DNA of 64,000 nucleotides from Diplocloster hominis (GTDB lineage Bacteria > Bacillota > Clostridia > Lachnospirales > Lachnospiraceae). The translations under genes were made by a program, and so were the position numbers. Under the pieces are notes generated by a model. It saw only the letters and a program-made list of their open reading frames with translations, was not told where the DNA came from and searched no databases. The stretch lies in NCBI RefSeq assembly GCF_032380655.1, contig NZ_JAWDIY010000001.1, positions 372,001 through 436,000 of the forward strand, in the 5' to 3' direction. This document shows, one piece after another, positions 62,531 through 64,000 of this stretch (within the stretch, counting starts at the first letter, position 1; every line of letters begins with the position of its first letter).

Positions 62531-62986
62531 TTATTCCAAATCTTTTAGTAATTTTAACAAACTTTTTAACTCCAATTTACATCTAACAGGATCTAAGTCA
62601 ATTAATTTCAAACAATACTCTAGTTTACTAATTATATCAATTTTATTTTTTACTTTTAAATCATTTGTCTCCTCATTCCATTGTTGTTGTACTTCCCGCA
62701 AAGATTCCAATTTACTTTTCCAATTTAAAACTTCGATTTCTAATTCTTTTATCTTGTTTAATACTTCTGACTCTTCTTCTGTCAGTTTTTTATAATTTTC
62801 CTGATTAAAACAATCCTCTTCATAGGGAGAAAATATTCTATCATCATTATCTTCCTGAACTTTTTCAAACTCCATCATTTTATGAATATCTTCTAATTGG
62901 CGCCGATACTGATTTAACATTTCCAATTGTCTATCATATTCCGTTTTACACTCATCATAAGTTCGATCGAAATATTCATTCACCAT
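62531..62986 (-). CDS. Coiled-coil protein of unknown function next to parS
   Basis: I do not recognise this 151-residue protein. It is AT-rich at DNA level, highly charged, and mostly helical with two coiled-coil stretches (about 8-40 and 70-115, e.g. LTEEESEVLNKIKELEIEVLNWKSKLESL). The C-terminus is Leu/Lys-rich (LELKSLLKLLKDLE). No signal peptide or membrane helix. The start at 62986 is preferred because AAGGA lies 8 bases before it; an ATG two codons upstream is too close. Its stop is 4 bases from parS site 2. A role with ParB or SMC is possible but unsupported. Confidence 0.6.
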   Translation of the reverse strand: MVNEYFDRTYDECKTEYDRQLEMLNQYRRQLEDIHKMMEFEKVQEDNDDRIFSPYEEDCFNQENYKKLTEEESEVLNKIKELEIEVLNWKSKLESLREVQQQWNEETNDLKVKNKIDIISKLEYCLKLIDLDPVRCKLELKSLLKLLKDLE

Positions 62987-63340
62987 TTGCATATTCCTTA
63001 TCTTTTAAGACATAATGTATAAGATAACCTTTTTTACAGCCATGAACACTTAGCACCCGTACCTGAATACCCGTACTTTGATTGCTTACTCACGAAGCAC
63101 GAAAAATAGTCAACGAGTTTTTCGAGCACAACTATTATATATCAGACTTTTTAAAGCTTTTATAGCTTCTTGTGCATAGTTTCAATTGCATAGAAGTAAT
63201 CCAAATCTAAATATATATAATCATACATATAACTCTTTACTAACTTCAAACAATCTTTTCTATATCATATACCAATACCAAATTTAAAGAAAGCTTATTT
63301 CCAAATTTTCTAAAAACTATCTTAATTTTTGAAAATATAT

Positions 63341-63369
63341 TTGTAAGTAAGCTTCATTTAGATTATAAT
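63341..63369 (+). promoter_or_regulatory. SigA-type promoter of the hydrolase gene
   Basis: TTGTAA (63341-63346) and TATAAT (63364-63369) are spaced by 17 bases, about 36 bases upstream of the start codon. The remaining 62987-63340 interval is AT-rich with no gene seen. Confidence 0.65.
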
Positions 63370-63404
63370 ATACAGAGATAGAAACAGATAAAGGAGGCTG
63401 AGTG

Positions 63405-64000
63405 ATGAACAAACAAATTAAAACAATAGCCCTCACGACGGTTGCTGCTACCGGAGCACTGTTCTGTATAAATAAACTAATAAATGCTCTTTCTATATCT
63501 GATAATATATTAGGTAAAACAAGAGGTTATTATTATGACTGGCGCTTTGGAAAAATCTATTATACAAAACAAGGTTCCGGAAAACCATTGTTGCTAATTC
63601 ACGACCTGAACGCCACCTCATCGGCATACGAATGGAAACATATGATACAGTTATTGTCAAAAGACTATACTGTATATGCCTTAGACCTGCTCGGCTGCGG
63701 AAGATCAGATAAACCAAATTTAACATATACCAATTATCTGTACGTACAGATGGTCTCTGATTTTATAAAGAATATTATCTGCCGAAAGACAGATATCATA
63801 GCTACAGGTGCATCAGGTTCTTTTATCATCATGGCCTGCCATAATGATCCTGAGCTCATACAAAAAATCATCATTATAAATCCGGACAGCCTTCAAGCAT
63901 TAAATCAGATTCCAACCAAAAAATCTAAGGCCTGGAAATTTTATTTAGAGCTGCCGATTCTGGGTATGTTTACTTACAATATGCTTCATTCAAAAGATAA
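63405..64000 (+). CDS. Alpha/beta hydrolase, N-terminal part, cut by window edge
   Basis: The frame is open from ATG 63405 (AAAGGAGG upstream) to the window end (198 codons plus two bases). It starts with a short hydrophobic segment (TIALTTVAATGALFCI), which may anchor it or be a signal. The alpha/beta hydrolase core follows: oxyanion region PLLLIHDLNATSSAYEW, ALDLLGCGRSDKP, and nucleophile elbow ATGASGSF with Ser in the Sm-X-S-X-Sm setting. The catalytic Asp and His should be beyond the window. Substrate unknown. Confidence 0.85.
   Translation, partial: MNKQIKTIALTTVAATGALFCINKLINALSISDNILGKTRGYYYDWRFGKIYYTKQGSGKPLLLIHDLNATSSAYEWKHMIQLLSKDYTVYALDLLGCGRSDKPNLTYTNYLYVQMVSDFIKNIICRKTDIIATGASGSFIIMACHNDPELIQKIIIINPDSLQALNQIPTKKSKAWKFYLELPILGMFTYNMLHSKD

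Overview
The window looks like chromosome of a gut-type, spore-forming, anaerobic Firmicute, most likely Lachnospiraceae. The evidence is a V-type ATP synthase operon in clostridial order, rubrerythrin and reverse rubrerythrin beside a PerR-type regulator, SpoIID with a SpoIIQ-like partner, DUF3881 and DUF4446 genes, YesM/YesN-type two-component systems beside CUT1 sugar transporters, and a T-box ahead of ileS. The species cannot be fixed from the sequence alone.

Layout. 1-1817 is the 5' part of a secreted GH78-like alpha-L-rhamnosidase. 2.1-3.3 kb holds trmB, a 54-residue ORF and trxA. 3.4-12.0 kb is the V-ATPase operon (G/H, C, I, K, F, E, A, B, D). 12.0-13.2 kb has no convincing gene but is rich in structure: a G-quadruplex motif, a cluster of DnaA boxes, a small palindrome and a 419-bp GC-rich inverted repeat. 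13.2-21.0 kb carries housekeeping and stress genes: an SH3/NlpC hydrolase, trxB, two rubrerythrins, perR, a hemolysin III homologue, a GIY-YIG protein, a SpoIIQ-like protein and spoIID. 21.3-27.3 kb is glgP and ileS with its T-box. 27.4-34.2 kb holds an AAA/DUF4143 ATPase, a cell-wall-anchored esterase and a D,D-carboxypeptidase.

34.2-58.4 kb contains two carbohydrate-use loci. The first has a YesM/YesN pair, two paralogous binding proteins, two permeases, a giant secreted beta-helix protein, a cytoplasmic paralogue of its C-terminal propeller, and a Gfo/Idh/MocA oxidoreductase. The second has a divergent YesM/YesN pair with a GH13 alpha-glucosidase on one side, and a binding protein, two permeases and a second GH13 enzyme on the other. 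Neither locus encodes a transporter ATPase, so a shared MsmX-type ATPase elsewhere is expected. The proposed logic is that a membrane kinase senses an extracellular glycan or its binding protein, the AraC-type regulator turns on the transporter, and cytoplasmic hydrolases break down the imported oligosaccharide.

58.4-64 kb holds tRNA-Arg(CCU), DUF3881, DUF4446, parB, parA, a 95-bp tandem repeat, two perfect parS sites, a coiled-coil protein and the start of an alpha/beta hydrolase. Most genes are on the minus strand and parABS sits at the right end, so oriC probably lies to the right of the window.
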